Notes: generated from the sequence alone by a model not told the origin. Counted from the stretch's first letter, positions 1 to 8,820 are shown. The stretch is DNA of 64,000 bases from Salipaludibacillus sp. LMS25 (GCF_024362805.1 NZ_CP093299.1:4461668-4525667); one strand, 5' to 3'. Made by a program: numbers and translations.

Positions 1-70
1 ATTGTCACAGGTCATTCCTTGATAAAATACATTAGCTTTCCCTTTAAAGAACTTAAACATTTCACATAAA

Positions 71-120
71 GATAAGCTTCAATCAGTGGGGGTTTTACTG
101 CCCCTTAAGAGTGGGATAAA
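71..120. repeat. Type A repeat, internally deleted copy
   Basis: This short copy joins the first bases of the type A element (ending in CAATCAGTGGG) directly to its last 35 or so bases (GTTTTACTGCCCCTTAAG). Full copies are at 1802-1962 and 9878-10034. About 110 internal bases are missing, including one arm of each hairpin. I see no gene in the rest of 1-436. Confidence 0.75.
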
Positions 121-436
121 ACGAGAACCTAAACTGATAACTGAGAAAAGAAGACTTGAATTTCGCATGGAAAACAAGAAGATCACTTTAAACTGACTTA
201 ATGTTCATAGATTATTTAATGAAAGAAGTCGTTATGAAAATGCATGTGAAGATGTGTTAAGCATTAAAAATGTAATCTTTACTAGTGACAGCTTAACAAC
301 GAGAGGATGGTAAATTCTTGTGAGCTTAGTGCTTTTAAAACGAGGCATAGGAAATTAATTTCTCACATGGAACAGAATGAACGGCGACACGACTTAAGCA
401 AGCACAAAAGACGAAGCGATGTGCTTCGTCTTTTCG

Positions 437-1420
437 TTATTCGTATTCTTTTTCCAACGTCTTAGTACTTCTTATGGTGTTAATTGGCCGCACGGATTGT
501 TCAATTTCGTCCCTTTTTCCTTCTAGAAATGGCGGTAAAGACAATTTTTCTCCTAATGTTTCATAAGGTTCATCTCCCATGAAACCAGGCCCATCTGTAG
601 CAAATTCGAACAAAATTTGCGGCGCCACTCTCGCGTAGAGGGATTGAAAGAAGAAACGATCTACATAGCCTGAAGTTTGAAATCCGAAACGTCGTAAACG
701 ATTATCCCATTCATCTAACACTGCTCTATCTTCAATACGAAAGGCCACATGGTGCACAGTGCCATACCCTTGTTGCGCTTGTGGGAGAACAGTATTATGT
801 TCAGCTATCACTTGAGCACCATTTCCTCCTTCTCCAACTTCAAATAAATAGAAATCATTTTCTCTGGTCACTTCCTTGAAGAGTAACACTTTTTCCATCA
901 TTTCTTTAAAATAATCGATGTCTGCGATTCTAACAAAAATTGGTCCAAGACCTGTAATAGCAAATTCTAAAGGTATAGGGCCATCCTGCCAAGGGATACC
1001 AGCTGCTACGCCTTCATTTTTTTCATCTGAAATCAATTGATACTGTTGGTCATCAAAGTCCACAAAAGATAACGTCTTTTTTTCGAATTGTTTTTTAATC
1101 CCAGTATGTGACACTTTCAAGCGGTCAAACCGTTTCACCCAGTAATTTAACGCTTCATCACTGGGCACTCTAAACGAGCTTTTAGAAATTTCATTTGTTC
1201 CGTGACTCCCTTTTGGTATACCTGGAAAATCAAAAAAGGTCATATCCGTACCTGGATTTCCTTCATCGTCAGCAAAAAACAAATGATACGTTTGAATGTC
1301 ATCTTGATTAACTGTTTTCTTAACTAAGCGCATGCCTAATACATACGTAAAAAATTCATAGTTTTTTTCTGCGCTACTCGTTATAGCTGTTACATGATGT
1401 ACCCCTTTTAAATGATTCAC
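437..1420 (-). CDS. Ring-cleaving dioxygenase, MhqO/MhqA-like glyoxalase-fold protein
   Basis: A 327-residue protein of two vicinal-oxygen-chelate (glyoxalase/bleomycin) domains, one at about residues 5-130 with the opening GVHHVTAITS, and one at about 150-270 with TVHHVAFRIEDR. In Bacillus this family (MhqA, MhqE, MhqO) is thought to open hydroquinone or catechol rings and is induced by quinone stress. The conserved His near each domain start and the Glu in ILFEFATDGPGF fit the metal-binding pattern. Translation starts at GTG (1418-1420) behind GGAGGG. The gene is monocistronic. A perfect palindrome lies just upstream. The exact paralogue among the three Bacillus Mhq enzymes cannot be assigned by eye. 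Confidence 0.85.
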   Translation of the reverse strand: MNHLKGVHHVTAITSSAEKNYEFFTYVLGMRLVKKTVNQDDIQTYHLFFADDEGNPGTDMTFFDFPGIPKGSHGTNEISKSSFRVPSDEALNYWVKRFDRLKVSHTGIKKQFEKKTLSFVDFDDQQYQLISDEKNEGVAAGIPWQDGPIPLEFAITGLGPIFVRIADIDYFKEMMEKVLLFKEVTRENDFYLFEVGEGGNGAQVIAEHNTVLPQAQQGYGTVHHVAFRIEDRAVLDEWDNRLRRFGFQTSGYVDRFFFQSLYARVAPQILFEFATDGPGFMGDEPYETLGEKLSLPPFLEGKRDEIEQSVRPINTIRSTKTLEKEYE

Positions 1421-1464
1421 TTATATATCCCTCCAAGCAAACTACATCTCTTATATTTATAAAG

Positions 1465-1485
1465 TTACTATATTTTTTATAGTAA
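1465..1485. promoter_or_regulatory. Palindromic operator upstream of the dioxygenase
   Basis: Perfect 8-base arms TTACTATA and TATAGTAA are separated by five T residues, about 45 bases before the GTG start of the dioxygenase. The shape resembles operators of the quinone-sensing DUF24/MarR regulators YodB and CatR (TACTAT-type arms), which fits the enzyme. The link to a specific regulator is inference; no regulator gene is adjacent. Confidence 0.5.
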
Positions 1486-1801
1486 TGCAAGTCTTTTGAT
1501 CGCTCATTTTCTCTAATGGTCCTGCACCATCGTCATATAATTTAGTAGGTAGAAGATTGTTACCAAACTAGGTCGGGCAAAAGGGAATGAAAGAATGGAA
1601 AGATATCTATACTCGTTTTTATGGACGGAAATGAGGAAAGCATACGGCAATACCATGTTTCAAATGAGCATTAGCGACACAGTAGCGGTAATTTTCTCTT
1701 TACGCCCCAGTTACTTTCATAGCATACACAAGACTTACGAAATTCATTCTCACCCAGAACAGCTATTAATCTAGTTTTCCCATGTAAAGAGTGTCTATAT
1801 A

Positions 1802-1962
1802 AAAGCTAAGCTTCAATCAGTGGGCGTTTTCCTTCATCCCCCACTGATTGTTCGTTTAACTTATGGGACCTTTAGGGGCAGTTTATCCCCCACCTAAACT
1901 TTTCGATCTTCTTCTTAAGTTTTGAGGTGAGGGTTTTACTGCCCCTTAAGAGTGGAATAAAA
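1802..1962. repeat. Type A hairpin repeat, full copy
   Basis: About 160 bases made of two consecutive hairpins. Hairpin 1 pairs CAATCAGTGGG with CCCACTGATTG. Hairpin 2 has arms of about 26 bases, around AGGGGCAGT and ACTGCCCCT, with roughly four mismatches. It is about 90% identical to 9878-10034. The remaining 1486-2003 stretch shows no gene I can support. Confidence 0.85.
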
Positions 1963-2004
1963 TGATACAATTTTAAGAAATTAAAAGCAATTGCACGAAA
2001 AACT

Positions 2005-2020
2005 TTGAAAGCGCTTTATT
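2005..2020 (+). promoter_or_regulatory. cre-like catabolite repression site
   Basis: TTGAAAGCGCTTTATT matches the CcpA cre pattern (WTGNAARCGNWWWCAWW) except at the last conserved C. It lies about 105 bases before the start of the dicarboxylate transporter and near its presumed promoter (TATATAAGG about 20-25 bases downstream). Repression by preferred sugars would suit a C4-dicarboxylate uptake gene. This is a sequence match only. Confidence 0.5.
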
Positions 2021-2123
2021 TTTAACCGTTAATTATGCTATATAAGGTTTCTATTCACAAGATTCTAAATGATAAAATTTACTAAAATAGACACATTTAT
2101 TTTTGCATAAGGGGTTGACAAGT

Positions 2124-3785
2124 GTGCGAATCATTAATGGGGTATTGAGCAAAGCATGGGAAAGTCACGACAGGATAATCGATATGATCCGTTTTATGGG
2201 TGGGCGCTCTGACGGCGAAATACCGACTGATTACAAAGGGCGTATGGAAAAAGTGTCAGGAAAAATGACGGGGACGTATCGCCAGCCATCTCCTGATAAG
2301 CGCGATTTTTCAAAAAAGCAGTTAATCGGTTTAATTGTTGGTCCTCTTTTATTCTTATTAGTGTTTTTATTTTTTCAACCAGAAGGCCTTTCCTTTGAAG
2401 CTCGAGGTGTCTTGGGAGGAACAGTGTGGATAGCCACATGGTGGATCACAGAAGCGATTCCCATTCCAGTGACGTCTTTATTACCCATTATTTTGTTTCC
2501 ACTCGTGACGACGCTGCAAGTTGGCGATGTGACACCTCATTACGGGAATGATATTGTCTTTTTATTTCTTGGAGGCTTTATTATCGCATTAGCTTTAGAG
2601 CGTTGGAATCTTCATAAACGTATAGCCCTAACGATTATCCACCTCGTTGGTACGAGTACAAAACGTCTTATGCTTGGCTTTATGATAGCAACAGCATTTT
2701 TGTCCATGTGGATCTCTAATACAGCCACAGCTATGATGATGGTTCCGATTGGAACGGCCATTATTTATCAGGTTACACACCTTATTGATGATAGATTTGT
2801 AGATAATCCAAAAAAGGAAGCCAATCAATTCGCAAAAGGTCTCATGATCGCTATTGCCTTTTCTGCATCTATCGGAGGATTAGGGACGATTATTGGAACA
2901 CCTCCAAATACCATTTTAGCCGGGCAGTTACGTGAAATATTTGATGTGGATTTATCTTTCGGGTATTGGATGTTATTCGGTGTTCCGCTAGCTACTTTTT
3001 TACTAATTCTTGCATGGTTTTATTTAATCACCTTTGCGTTCCCTATGAAGATGAAAAATATACCTAACGGGCGAGAAATAGTAGAAAATGAACGAAAAGC
3101 TTTAGGTGACATGAGTAGTGATGAAAAAGTGGTCATGAGCATTTTTTCATTAACAGCAATAGCATGGATGACGCGATCATTTCTCCTTCAAGAGTACGTT
3201 CATCCTAATATTAATGATACCCTTATTGCGATTACTGGCGCCTCGTTACTATTTCTAATTCCTTCATTTAAATATGAAGGCGTTAAATTAATGAACTGGC
3301 ATACTGCAAAAAACGTCCCTTGGGGTATTCTTATATTATTTGGAGGCGGTCTTGCTATTGCTGGTGCTTTTGGCGAAACAGGCCTTGATTTGTGGATTGG
3401 CGAGCAGTTAAGTGTTCTAATCGGCGTGAAATTTATCTTCATTATCCTTGCTGTGACGTTCTTCGTGATGTTTTTGACTGAAATTACATCTAATACTGCC
3501 TCTGCCACCATGCTTATGCCTATTATGGCATCGCTCGCTTATGCGATTGATGTTCACCCATTAGCCATGATGGTGCCAGCAGCATTAGCCGCCTCTTGTG
3601 CTTTTATGCTTCCAGTAGCCACGCCACCAAATGCAGTCGTATTTGGCTCTGGCTATTTGAAGATGGCGGATATGGTTAAAGCAGGCTTTTGGATGAACGT
3701 CCTCGCAATTATTGGCGTTGTCACTTTCGTTATACTGTTACTTCCATTGGTCTTCGGAATTGACTTAACAAGCTTTCCTAATTAA
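2124..3785 (+). CDS. DASS/SLC13-family sodium:di/tricarboxylate symporter
   Basis: A polytopic membrane protein of the divalent anion:Na+ symporter family (SdcS, YflS and relatives). Both halves carry the SNT substrate/Na+ motif: WISNTATAMMM in the N-terminal half and EITSNTASATMLMP in the C-terminal half. PVATPPNAVVFGSGY near the end is the second hallmark loop. It should import succinate, malate or a related dicarboxylate. The N-terminus has about 70 polar residues before the first membrane segment, long for the family. I chose GTG at 2124 because AAGGGG stands 9 bases before it; TTG at 2103 lacks a site and ATG at 2184 is an alternative. A strong terminator follows. Confidence 0.88.
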   Translation: MRIINGVLSKAWESHDRIIDMIRFMGGRSDGEIPTDYKGRMEKVSGKMTGTYRQPSPDKRDFSKKQLIGLIVGPLLFLLVFLFFQPEGLSFEARGVLGGTVWIATWWITEAIPIPVTSLLPIILFPLVTTLQVGDVTPHYGNDIVFLFLGGFIIALALERWNLHKRIALTIIHLVGTSTKRLMLGFMIATAFLSMWISNTATAMMMVPIGTAIIYQVTHLIDDRFVDNPKKEANQFAKGLMIAIAFSASIGGLGTIIGTPPNTILAGQLREIFDVDLSFGYWMLFGVPLATFLLILAWFYLITFAFPMKMKNIPNGREIVENERKALGDMSSDEKVVMSIFSLTAIAWMTRSFLLQEYVHPNINDTLIAITGASLLFLIPSFKYEGVKLMNWHTAKNVPWGILILFGGGLAIAGAFGETGLDLWIGEQLSVLIGVKFIFIILAVTFFVMFLTEITSNTASATMLMPIMASLAYAIDVHPLAMMVPAALAASCAFMLPVATPPNAVVFGSGYLKMADMVKAGFWMNVLAIIGVVTFVILLLPLVFGIDLTSFPN

Positions 3786-3787
3786 AT

Positions 3788-3834
3788 AACGGCGGCTCTG
3801 GCTAGTAAATACATGACAGTCTGAGCCGTTTTTA
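3788..3834 (+). terminator. Intrinsic terminator of the DASS transporter
   Basis: ACGGCGGCTC pairs with GAGCCGT and is followed by a T run, directly after the transporter stop codon. Confidence 0.8.
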
Positions 3835-3840
3835 TCTGTT

Positions 3841-3992
3841 ATAAAACGAACCTTCAATCAGTGGAGCTTTCGTTCTTCCCCCCCCTGGGAGATGAGTGAA
3901 TCAGGACATTAGCCTCCGTTATCTGCCGCCTATATAGATTATCTTCCCTCTCTATTTTGAAGCAGGCATTCTTCAGACGGTTATCTGTGATA
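3841..3992 (+). repeat. Type B hairpin repeat, copy 1
   Basis: A repeat of about 152 bases running from ATAAAACGAACCTTCAATCA to GGTTATCTGTGAT. Its 5' module (CTTCAATCAGTGG) is shared with type A. The 3' module holds two copies of CCGTTATCT. Close relatives are at 11385-11515, 12422-12579 and, inverted, 38361-38521. Its first hairpin is damaged by a run of C. Confidence 0.8.
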
Positions 3993-4067
3993 AATCCATT
4001 CATTCTTAAATAGATTATCTCCTTCCATAAAGAAAAGGGTGAACGAATTTAACAACGACTCATACAT

Positions 4068-4160
4068 GGAACTCCGCTATAGACAGACACTTTCCCAAGG
4101 GCTCGTCAATTTAAATGGTATGATAAATCCTTTCGCATCATTGGATCTTTAGACGTCGCT
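4068..4160 (+). repeat. Type C repeat, copy 1
   Basis: About 90 bases around CTTTCCCAAGGGCTC and GCATCATTGGAT match 9643-9737 at roughly 75%. Both copies lie in intergenic DNA flanking the secreted-protein/ABC cluster. Nothing coding is seen in it. The rest of 3993-4310 shows only a weak AACCCTT/AGGGTT hairpin near 4245. Confidence 0.6.
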
Positions 4161-4310
4161 GAAACATTCATAAATCAGACGGCGCCTCAACGCCACCTAA
4201 TAAAAAGGTCCCAAATAGGCTACGCATTGACGTGGAGGGGAACAACCCTTAATACATTTAGGGTTAAATTGTAACCCTTTATTCAGTTGTAAAAAAAGGG
4301 AAACACAGCA

Positions 4311-4377
4311 CGTTCACGATTGAAAAACACTCATTTACAACAATCACACGTCAAATTGAAAATCATGGTAATATACT
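4311..4377 (+). promoter_or_regulatory. LytTR-type direct repeats and promoter of the first secreted paralogue
   Basis: CGTTCACGAT (4311-4320) and CATTTACAAC (4332-4341) are direct repeats 21 bases apart, i.e. two helical turns, the usual geometry for LytTR-family response regulators. A TATACT -10 hexamer sits at 4372-4377 with no good -35, as expected for an activated promoter. The same arrangement precedes the second paralogue. Binding by the response regulator at 11566-12339 is inference. Confidence 0.5.
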
Positions 4378-4431
4378 TATAGGTTAAAACTGACTGCTCA
4401 TATGCAAATTATTAAAAAAGGAGAATTCATT

Positions 4432-4857
4432 ATGATTAAAAAAATGGCCCCTCTCGCTCTCTCAGCCATCATGATTCTCACATTATTACCAGCTCAAGTA
4501 TCTGCTTCAAATCATGTCGACACTAAGTTTGCATTTAGAGTCAGCACTTCCAATAATTATGCTGCTACGCCAGGTCGAGCAAAACACAATACGACGTCTA
4601 CGTACATTAAGATAGATCAGGTGCCTGGTGCCTACATTTATCTAACAGTACAAGGCTTTCGGCCATCTCATAAATGGGTAAACGAGACAAAAGACGGCAG
4701 GCAAACAGCCACACCAGGTCAATGGCTTGTTAGACAATCAGTCTATGAAAATGGCGGGCGAAGTGCCAGACTTAGATTCCAACGGTACGGGGCCTCTGGA
4801 GTCGTTTCCGGCGTATGGAGTCCTGATAGTGTCGGTTCTTATCCTCGTTTAAATTAA
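4432..4857 (+). CDS. Small secreted protein, paralogue 1 (DUF2712-like, function unknown)
   Basis: A 141-residue protein with a Sec signal peptide (MIKKMAPLALSAIMILTLLP, then QVSASN with a likely AxA-type cut near residue 25). The mature part is about 115 residues, rich in beta-prone and Asn/Thr stretches, with SNNY, RAK.NTTSTY.KIDQVP and GVWSPDS.GSYPRLN. It has no Cys. The start is ATG at 4432 behind AAAAGGAGAA. The layout resembles small DUF2712 secreted proteins found beside ABC transporters in Bacillus, but that assignment is tentative. It is followed by a paralogue with a near-identical leader, so the two arose by duplication. A role as exported effector, lure or signal cannot be decided from sequence. 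Confidence 0.8.
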   Translation: MIKKMAPLALSAIMILTLLPAQVSASNHVDTKFAFRVSTSNNYAATPGRAKHNTTSTYIKIDQVPGAYIYLTVQGFRPSHKWVNETKDGRQTATPGQWLVRQSVYENGGRSARLRFQRYGASGVVSGVWSPDSVGSYPRLN

Positions 4858-5040
4858 TCATCGCTTAATACTATGACATACAATAGAAGAAATGATCAAA
4901 GAAGCTCACTTTTAAAAACCTGCTCGGCATTTCCCATATTTGTTTGTCTTCTTGTGATCTATTCGTCTCTTCTATAGAAGAGACAGCTTCGTGTTAAAGC
5001 AAATGACGGCACAAATGTTGTAAAATAATTAAACATTTCA

Positions 5041-5109
5041 CGTTTACGATAAAAAAACAATCGTTTACGATAATTCCGCTCCAACAATTGAAAATCATGG
5101 TAATATACT
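5041..5109 (+). promoter_or_regulatory. LytTR-type direct repeats and promoter of the second secreted paralogue
   Basis: CGTTTACGAT occurs perfectly twice, at 5041-5050 and 5062-5071, 21 bases start to start. TATACT (-10) is at 5104-5109. The distance from first repeat to -10 is 63 bases, against 61 at the first paralogue. The 4858-5040 stretch holds only a short GTCTCTTC/GAAGAGAC hairpin at 4965-4984. Confidence 0.55.
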
Positions 5110-5165
5110 CGTAGGTTAACCGACTGAGTGCTCATGAGCAAATTAATAAAAAAGGAGAATTCATT

Positions 5166-5606
5166 ATGATTAAAAAAATGGCCCCTCTCGTCCTGTCAGC
5201 CATCATGATTCTCACACTACTACCAGCTCAAGCGTTTGCTTCAAATCATGGAGATACTGGTTTTAGATTTAACGTCAATACTTCTAATAATTATGGCACC
5301 ACAGGTAGTCGAGCAAAACAAAATACGACGTCTACGTACGTTAAGATAGATCAGGTACCTGCTGCCTTTATTTATTTACACGTACAAGGCTTTCGGCCAT
5401 CTTCAACTACCGGTTCAAACTATTGGGCAAATGAAACAGTCGGCGGCAGACAAACAGCCACACCAGGTCAATGGCTTGTTAGACAAATGGTTTATGAAAA
5501 TGGCGGGCGAAGCGCCAGACTTAGATTCCAACGCTATTCGGCATCTGGAACTGTTATGGGTGTATGGAGTCCTGATAGTATCGGTTCTTATCCTCGTTTA
5601 AACTAA
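5166..5606 (+). CDS. Small secreted protein, paralogue 2 (DUF2712-like, function unknown)
   Basis: A 146-residue paralogue of the product of 4432-4857. The signal peptide is nearly identical (MIKKMAPLVLSAIMILTLLP, cut near QAFASN) and the C-terminus ends in the same SYPRLN. The middle differs most: it has a five-residue longer loop around STTGSNYW in place of HKW. The start ATG follows AAAAAAGGAGAA, and the leader sequence from about 100 bases upstream is repeated from the first copy. Keeping two slightly divergent exported copies under matching control elements suggests dosage or diversification. No enzyme motif is visible. Confidence 0.8.
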   Translation: MIKKMAPLVLSAIMILTLLPAQAFASNHGDTGFRFNVNTSNNYGTTGSRAKQNTTSTYVKIDQVPAAFIYLHVQGFRPSSTTGSNYWANETVGGRQTATPGQWLVRQMVYENGGRSARLRFQRYSASGTVMGVWSPDSIGSYPRLN

Positions 5607-5633
5607 CCTTTGCTTTAGGCAGTGTCAAACAGT

Positions 5634-5670
5634 GAAAGAAGCAGGAGTATTTTATTCTGCTTCTTTCTAC
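5634..5670 (+). terminator. Hairpin after the second secreted paralogue
   Basis: GAAAGAAGCAG pairs perfectly with CTGCTTCTTTC. There is no long T run, so it may be an mRNA-stabilising or partial-termination hairpin that sets a high ratio of secreted protein to the downstream lipoprotein and ABC genes. Confidence 0.5.
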
Positions 5671-5704
5671 CATGATAAAACGTACGACAAGGAGAAATGA
5701 TCTT

Positions 5705-6424
5705 ATGCAATTAAAAAGGAATATCATAATATTTAGTTTTTTTTTGGTTATTAGCTTGTTATCCGCTTGCTCATATCGCGAGTTTGAGGATTCCCTTAAA
5801 GGCAAGTTAAATAAAGACGATGAGGAAGAAATAGTCAATACGGTCACACTTCCTGAAACGGCATCAGATAATGAAGATAATAGCCTTTTTTCTGTTGGCG
5901 ATACCATTAGATTTACTGATGTTGTAGATGAAACAGTTGAGTACACGCTCCATCATGTGACCATTTCGGACAATATTAATGATCTCGGTCTGGACAAATC
6001 AGATTTCAATGATCGATCTTTAATCGAAGATGACGGCACTGTGGATGGAACACATCAACTTGTTACTGTTGATGTCAGAATAAAAAACAAGGATTCCAGA
6101 GGCTTTGACTTTGATGAGGATCAAAATAAAGCGCTCTTATTTGCCGAACCAGCAGTGGGCTTTAAAGACGGTATTGAAGACCCAGACGGGCCTTTTCTTT
6201 TGCATGCCTCTTATTTTAGTAACCATTCGCCATTAGATCAAAATCAAGGTCAAGATTATTACAAGTTTTTATTAGGAATTGGTGAAGAAATCGACGTTAC
6301 GGTAGGTTGGTTTGTACCCACTGATTTATTAGAAGAGGAGCCTTTATACTACATAATTGGTTACGAGGGACATGCGGAAGACTTTCAGTATTTTCAGTTA
6401 ACATTGGACGGGGGTTTTGAATGA
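5705..6424 (+). CDS. Lipoprotein of the ABC/secreted-protein cluster (DUF5028/DUF4352-like fold)
   Basis: A 239-residue lipoprotein. The signal peptide (residues 1-21) ends in the lipobox LLSAC, with Cys at about 22. An acidic linker follows, then a beta-rich domain with VGDTIRFTDVVDETVEYTLHHV and LVTVDVRIKNKDSRGF, the pattern of Ig-like DUF4352/DUF5028 domains that fold outside the membrane. The start is ATG 5705 behind AAGGAG; upstream in-frame codons lack a site. It overlaps the next gene by ATGA, so it is translationally coupled to the ABC permease. Its general architecture recurs in the product of 8817-9446, suggesting two related surface partners for one transporter. Confidence 0.78.
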   Translation: MQLKRNIIIFSFFLVISLLSACSYREFEDSLKGKLNKDDEEEIVNTVTLPETASDNEDNSLFSVGDTIRFTDVVDETVEYTLHHVTISDNINDLGLDKSDFNDRSLIEDDGTVDGTHQLVTVDVRIKNKDSRGFDFDEDQNKALLFAEPAVGFKDGIEDPDGPFLLHASYFSNHSPLDQNQGQDYYKFLLGIGEEIDVTVGWFVPTDLLEEEPLYYIIGYEGHAEDFQYFQLTLDGGFE

Positions 6425-7287
6425 TGACTAATACATTTACTCCCTTATTAAGAATCGAACTATCAAAAGCGATAAAAAATAAATATTTTATCACTACTTT
6501 AATCGTTGCGCTTATATTCGCCTTGCTTAGTGCTTGGTATATGGTAGATTTACATGTCTATACCCAAAGCATGATGAAAATTCACGGAACCAACGGAAAT
6601 CCCATGACACCTGCTTTCTCATTGTTTAACCATTGGATCGGGGGAGAATCTACATCACTTGGTTTCACCCTGTTTTTCACCCTCCTTCCGCTTATAGCGG
6701 TTCTTCCATATGGGTGGTCCTATTTTATCGAAAATAAAACAGGTTACGTAAAAACCGTTGTTACCCGAAGCAGTAAGTGGCACTATTTTTCAGCTAAATA
6801 CATCGCAACCTTCACCGCTGGTGGTCTTGTTATATTCATACCGCTTGTTATCAATCTGATCGTTGTGGCCTGCTTTATACCAGCTGTCACACCATCTACC
6901 ATGTATGCGTTATATTATTCAGTCGCCCACGTCTCCATGTGGTCGCACTTGTTTTATACCCACCCCTTGTTTTTTGTCATTCTTTATTTGATTTTGAATT
7001 TTATCTTCGGGGGCTTATTTGCGACGATGAGTTTAGCGATTTCCTTCTTTTTCAAAAACCGAATCGCCATTATTTTAACGCCTTTTTTCTTAATACTGAT
7101 TTTACATTACAGTCGGACGTTCTTGGCCTATAAATATTATAGAGAAATTTCACCACTTAATTATTTGCATTCTATTAGTCTTGAAAACCCCGTAAATAGT
7201 TGGATTGTTCTAACTCAAGGTTTGCTGTTATTCATATTAACGTTTGGATTAACGATGAGATTAGGTGTAAAACGTGAGATTTTATAA
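6421..7287 (+). CDS. ABC-2-type permease subunit 1
   Basis: A 288-residue integral membrane protein with about six hydrophobic segments: near residues 20-40, 80-100, 130-155, 175-205, 212-230 and 262-280. The long external loop after the first segment (residues 42-78) is typical of ABC-2 permeases. It overlaps the upstream lipoprotein by four bases and the downstream permease by 14. With the second permease and the ATPase it should form one transporter, of the kind that exports peptides or protects against membrane-active peptides. Substrate unknown. Confidence 0.8.
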   Translation: MMTNTFTPLLRIELSKAIKNKYFITTLIVALIFALLSAWYMVDLHVYTQSMMKIHGTNGNPMTPAFSLFNHWIGGESTSLGFTLFFTLLPLIAVLPYGWSYFIENKTGYVKTVVTRSSKWHYFSAKYIATFTAGGLVIFIPLVINLIVVACFIPAVTPSTMYALYYSVAHVSMWSHLFYTHPLFFVILYLILNFIFGGLFATMSLAISFFFKNRIAIILTPFFLILILHYSRTFLAYKYYREISPLNYLHSISLENPVNSWIVLTQGLLLFILTFGLTMRLGVKREIL

Positions 7288-8116
7288 ACTATTAAAATAT
7301 GACGTAAAAAATGGCTTCCGGCTCGGTCTAATAAATCTTTTAGTTATTGCTTTATTTGTTTCCGCTTTTTGTGTCGATTTTTATTTACGGAAAAGCGGTG
7401 CTTATATGTTTGATGACTCTACACCAGCAGGAACATTCATCGACTATCTATTTTACATGTTTGCAGGTATTAAAGAATATGTCCCTTCTCGAACAGATGG
7501 TTTTATTTTTCCTGTCAAATGGTTGTTACTTCACCTGTTTATTTTGTACAGTACTCTCTATTATCCTAATCGAGATCTGTCATCTTTAGGGTTAAATATT
7601 TTAATCCGTACGAAAGGGCGAATGGCGTGGTGGTTGTCTAAAAGTCTCTGGAATATGTCATATGTTTTAGCGTGTTATTTGGTGATTTTTCTGACTGTAC
7701 TCGTTTTTTGTCTGATCATGCAGGAGCCAATTTCGCTTAACATCACACCGATGTTCGTCAATGATTTGCTAGAAGCAGACAGTCCATTTGATACATTTTC
7801 AGCTCATCTCGTTTATATCATTCTCTTTTTCCCACTGTTCATTTCGATGGCGCTTAACTTGTTACAGATGACATTAGTTCTGTTTATTAAACCGTTATAT
7901 AGCTTTGGCGTGATGGCCGTTACTTTACTCGCTTCTGCTTACCTACTTACCCCTTTTCTTCCGGGGAATTATGCAATGCCAATTCGTAGTGAACATGTAG
8001 TTGAGAATGGCGTTCAAGCTGGCGGTGGTGTCATGATGGTGTTGATCCTAATAGCAGCATCTTTTATTGCTGGCTGTATCTATTTTCGTCGTTATGATAT
8101 TTTAAATGACGATTAA
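7274..8116 (+). CDS. ABC permease subunit 2 (DUF2705-like membrane protein)
   Basis: A 280-residue membrane protein with about six hydrophobic segments and an extracytoplasmic loop after the first (residues 40-75, containing DDSTPAGTFIDYLF). It ends in a typical positively charged YFRRYDILNDD tail. The start is GTG at 7274 inside the end of the upstream permease gene, with AGGTG before it. The resemblance to DUF2705 proteins, which accompany small ABC ATPases in Bacilli, is tentative. It probably pairs with the product of 6421-7287 as a heterodimeric membrane domain. Confidence 0.72.
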   Translation: MRFYKLLKYDVKNGFRLGLINLLVIALFVSAFCVDFYLRKSGAYMFDDSTPAGTFIDYLFYMFAGIKEYVPSRTDGFIFPVKWLLLHLFILYSTLYYPNRDLSSLGLNILIRTKGRMAWWLSKSLWNMSYVLACYLVIFLTVLVFCLIMQEPISLNITPMFVNDLLEADSPFDTFSAHLVYIILFFPLFISMALNLLQMTLVLFIKPLYSFGVMAVTLLASAYLLTPFLPGNYAMPIRSEHVVENGVQAGGGVMMVLILIAASFIAGCIYFRRYDILNDD

Positions 8117-8160
8117 TAGGTCATACAGGTAGACAATTTATTAAAAATGAGGGATTTATA

Positions 8161-8820
8161 ATGACAACAATTGACATTGAAGGCGTTTACAAAAAATTAA
8201 AAGGCGTCACAGTTATTAATAATATATCTATGACTTTGACATCAGGCCAAGTTACTGGTTTTCGCGGGGTCAATGGCTCCGGTAAAACCATGCTGATGCG
8301 ACTTATTGCGGGACTGATCTTGCCGACTAAAGGCACGATTAAAATTGATGGGAAGGTACTTGGCAAAGAGATCACATTCCCAGAAAGCATCGGCATTCTC
8401 CTTGAGAACCCAGCCTTTCTTGATAGTTACTCAGGCATTGATAACTTAAAAATACTTGCTTCAATTCGCAATAAAATTGACGATAACCATATTAATCACA
8501 CGTTAGAGGCTGTTGGCCTCGATCACAATAGCAGCCGAAAAAAATATAAAAAATATTCATTAGGAATGAAACAGCGCCTTGGCATCGCAGGAGCGATTAT
8601 GGAACAACCTGATATTGTGATTTTAGATGAGCCTACCAATTCACTGGATACGGATGGTGTAGAGCGGGTGAAACAGATTGTCCGTCATGAAAAGGAACGA
8701 GGTGCGAATGTCATCATTACTTGTCATGATACCGATATTCTTGATGAATTAGCTGATGAAATTTATTACTTAGAAAACGGGGCAATGATCCAATCGACAG
8801 GGAGGGGATCTCAAGCATGA
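8161..8820 (+). CDS. ABC transporter ATP-binding protein
   Basis: A 219-residue stand-alone ATPase. Walker A is GVNGSGKTM (about residues 36-44), the signature is SLGMKQRLGI (about 135-144), Walker B is IVILDEPTNSLD (about 155-166), and the switch His is in ITCHDTD. It resembles ATPases of lantibiotic-immunity and bacitracin-type exporters. The start ATG follows GAGGGAT. It overlaps the next gene by ATGA. It is the energising subunit for the two permeases just upstream. Confidence 0.92.
   Translation: MTTIDIEGVYKKLKGVTVINNISMTLTSGQVTGFRGVNGSGKTMLMRLIAGLILPTKGTIKIDGKVLGKEITFPESIGILLENPAFLDSYSGIDNLKILASIRNKIDDNHINHTLEAVGLDHNSSRKKYKKYSLGMKQRLGIAGAIMEQPDIVILDEPTNSLDTDGVERVKQIVRHEKERGANVIITCHDTDILDELADEIYYLENGAMIQSTGRGSQA

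Noticed and set aside
1594..1773. Small plus-strand frame of about 58 codons starting MERYLYSFLWTEMRK
   Set aside because: Weak ribosome site, no recognisable family, and no terminator or neighbour support; kept out of the feature list.
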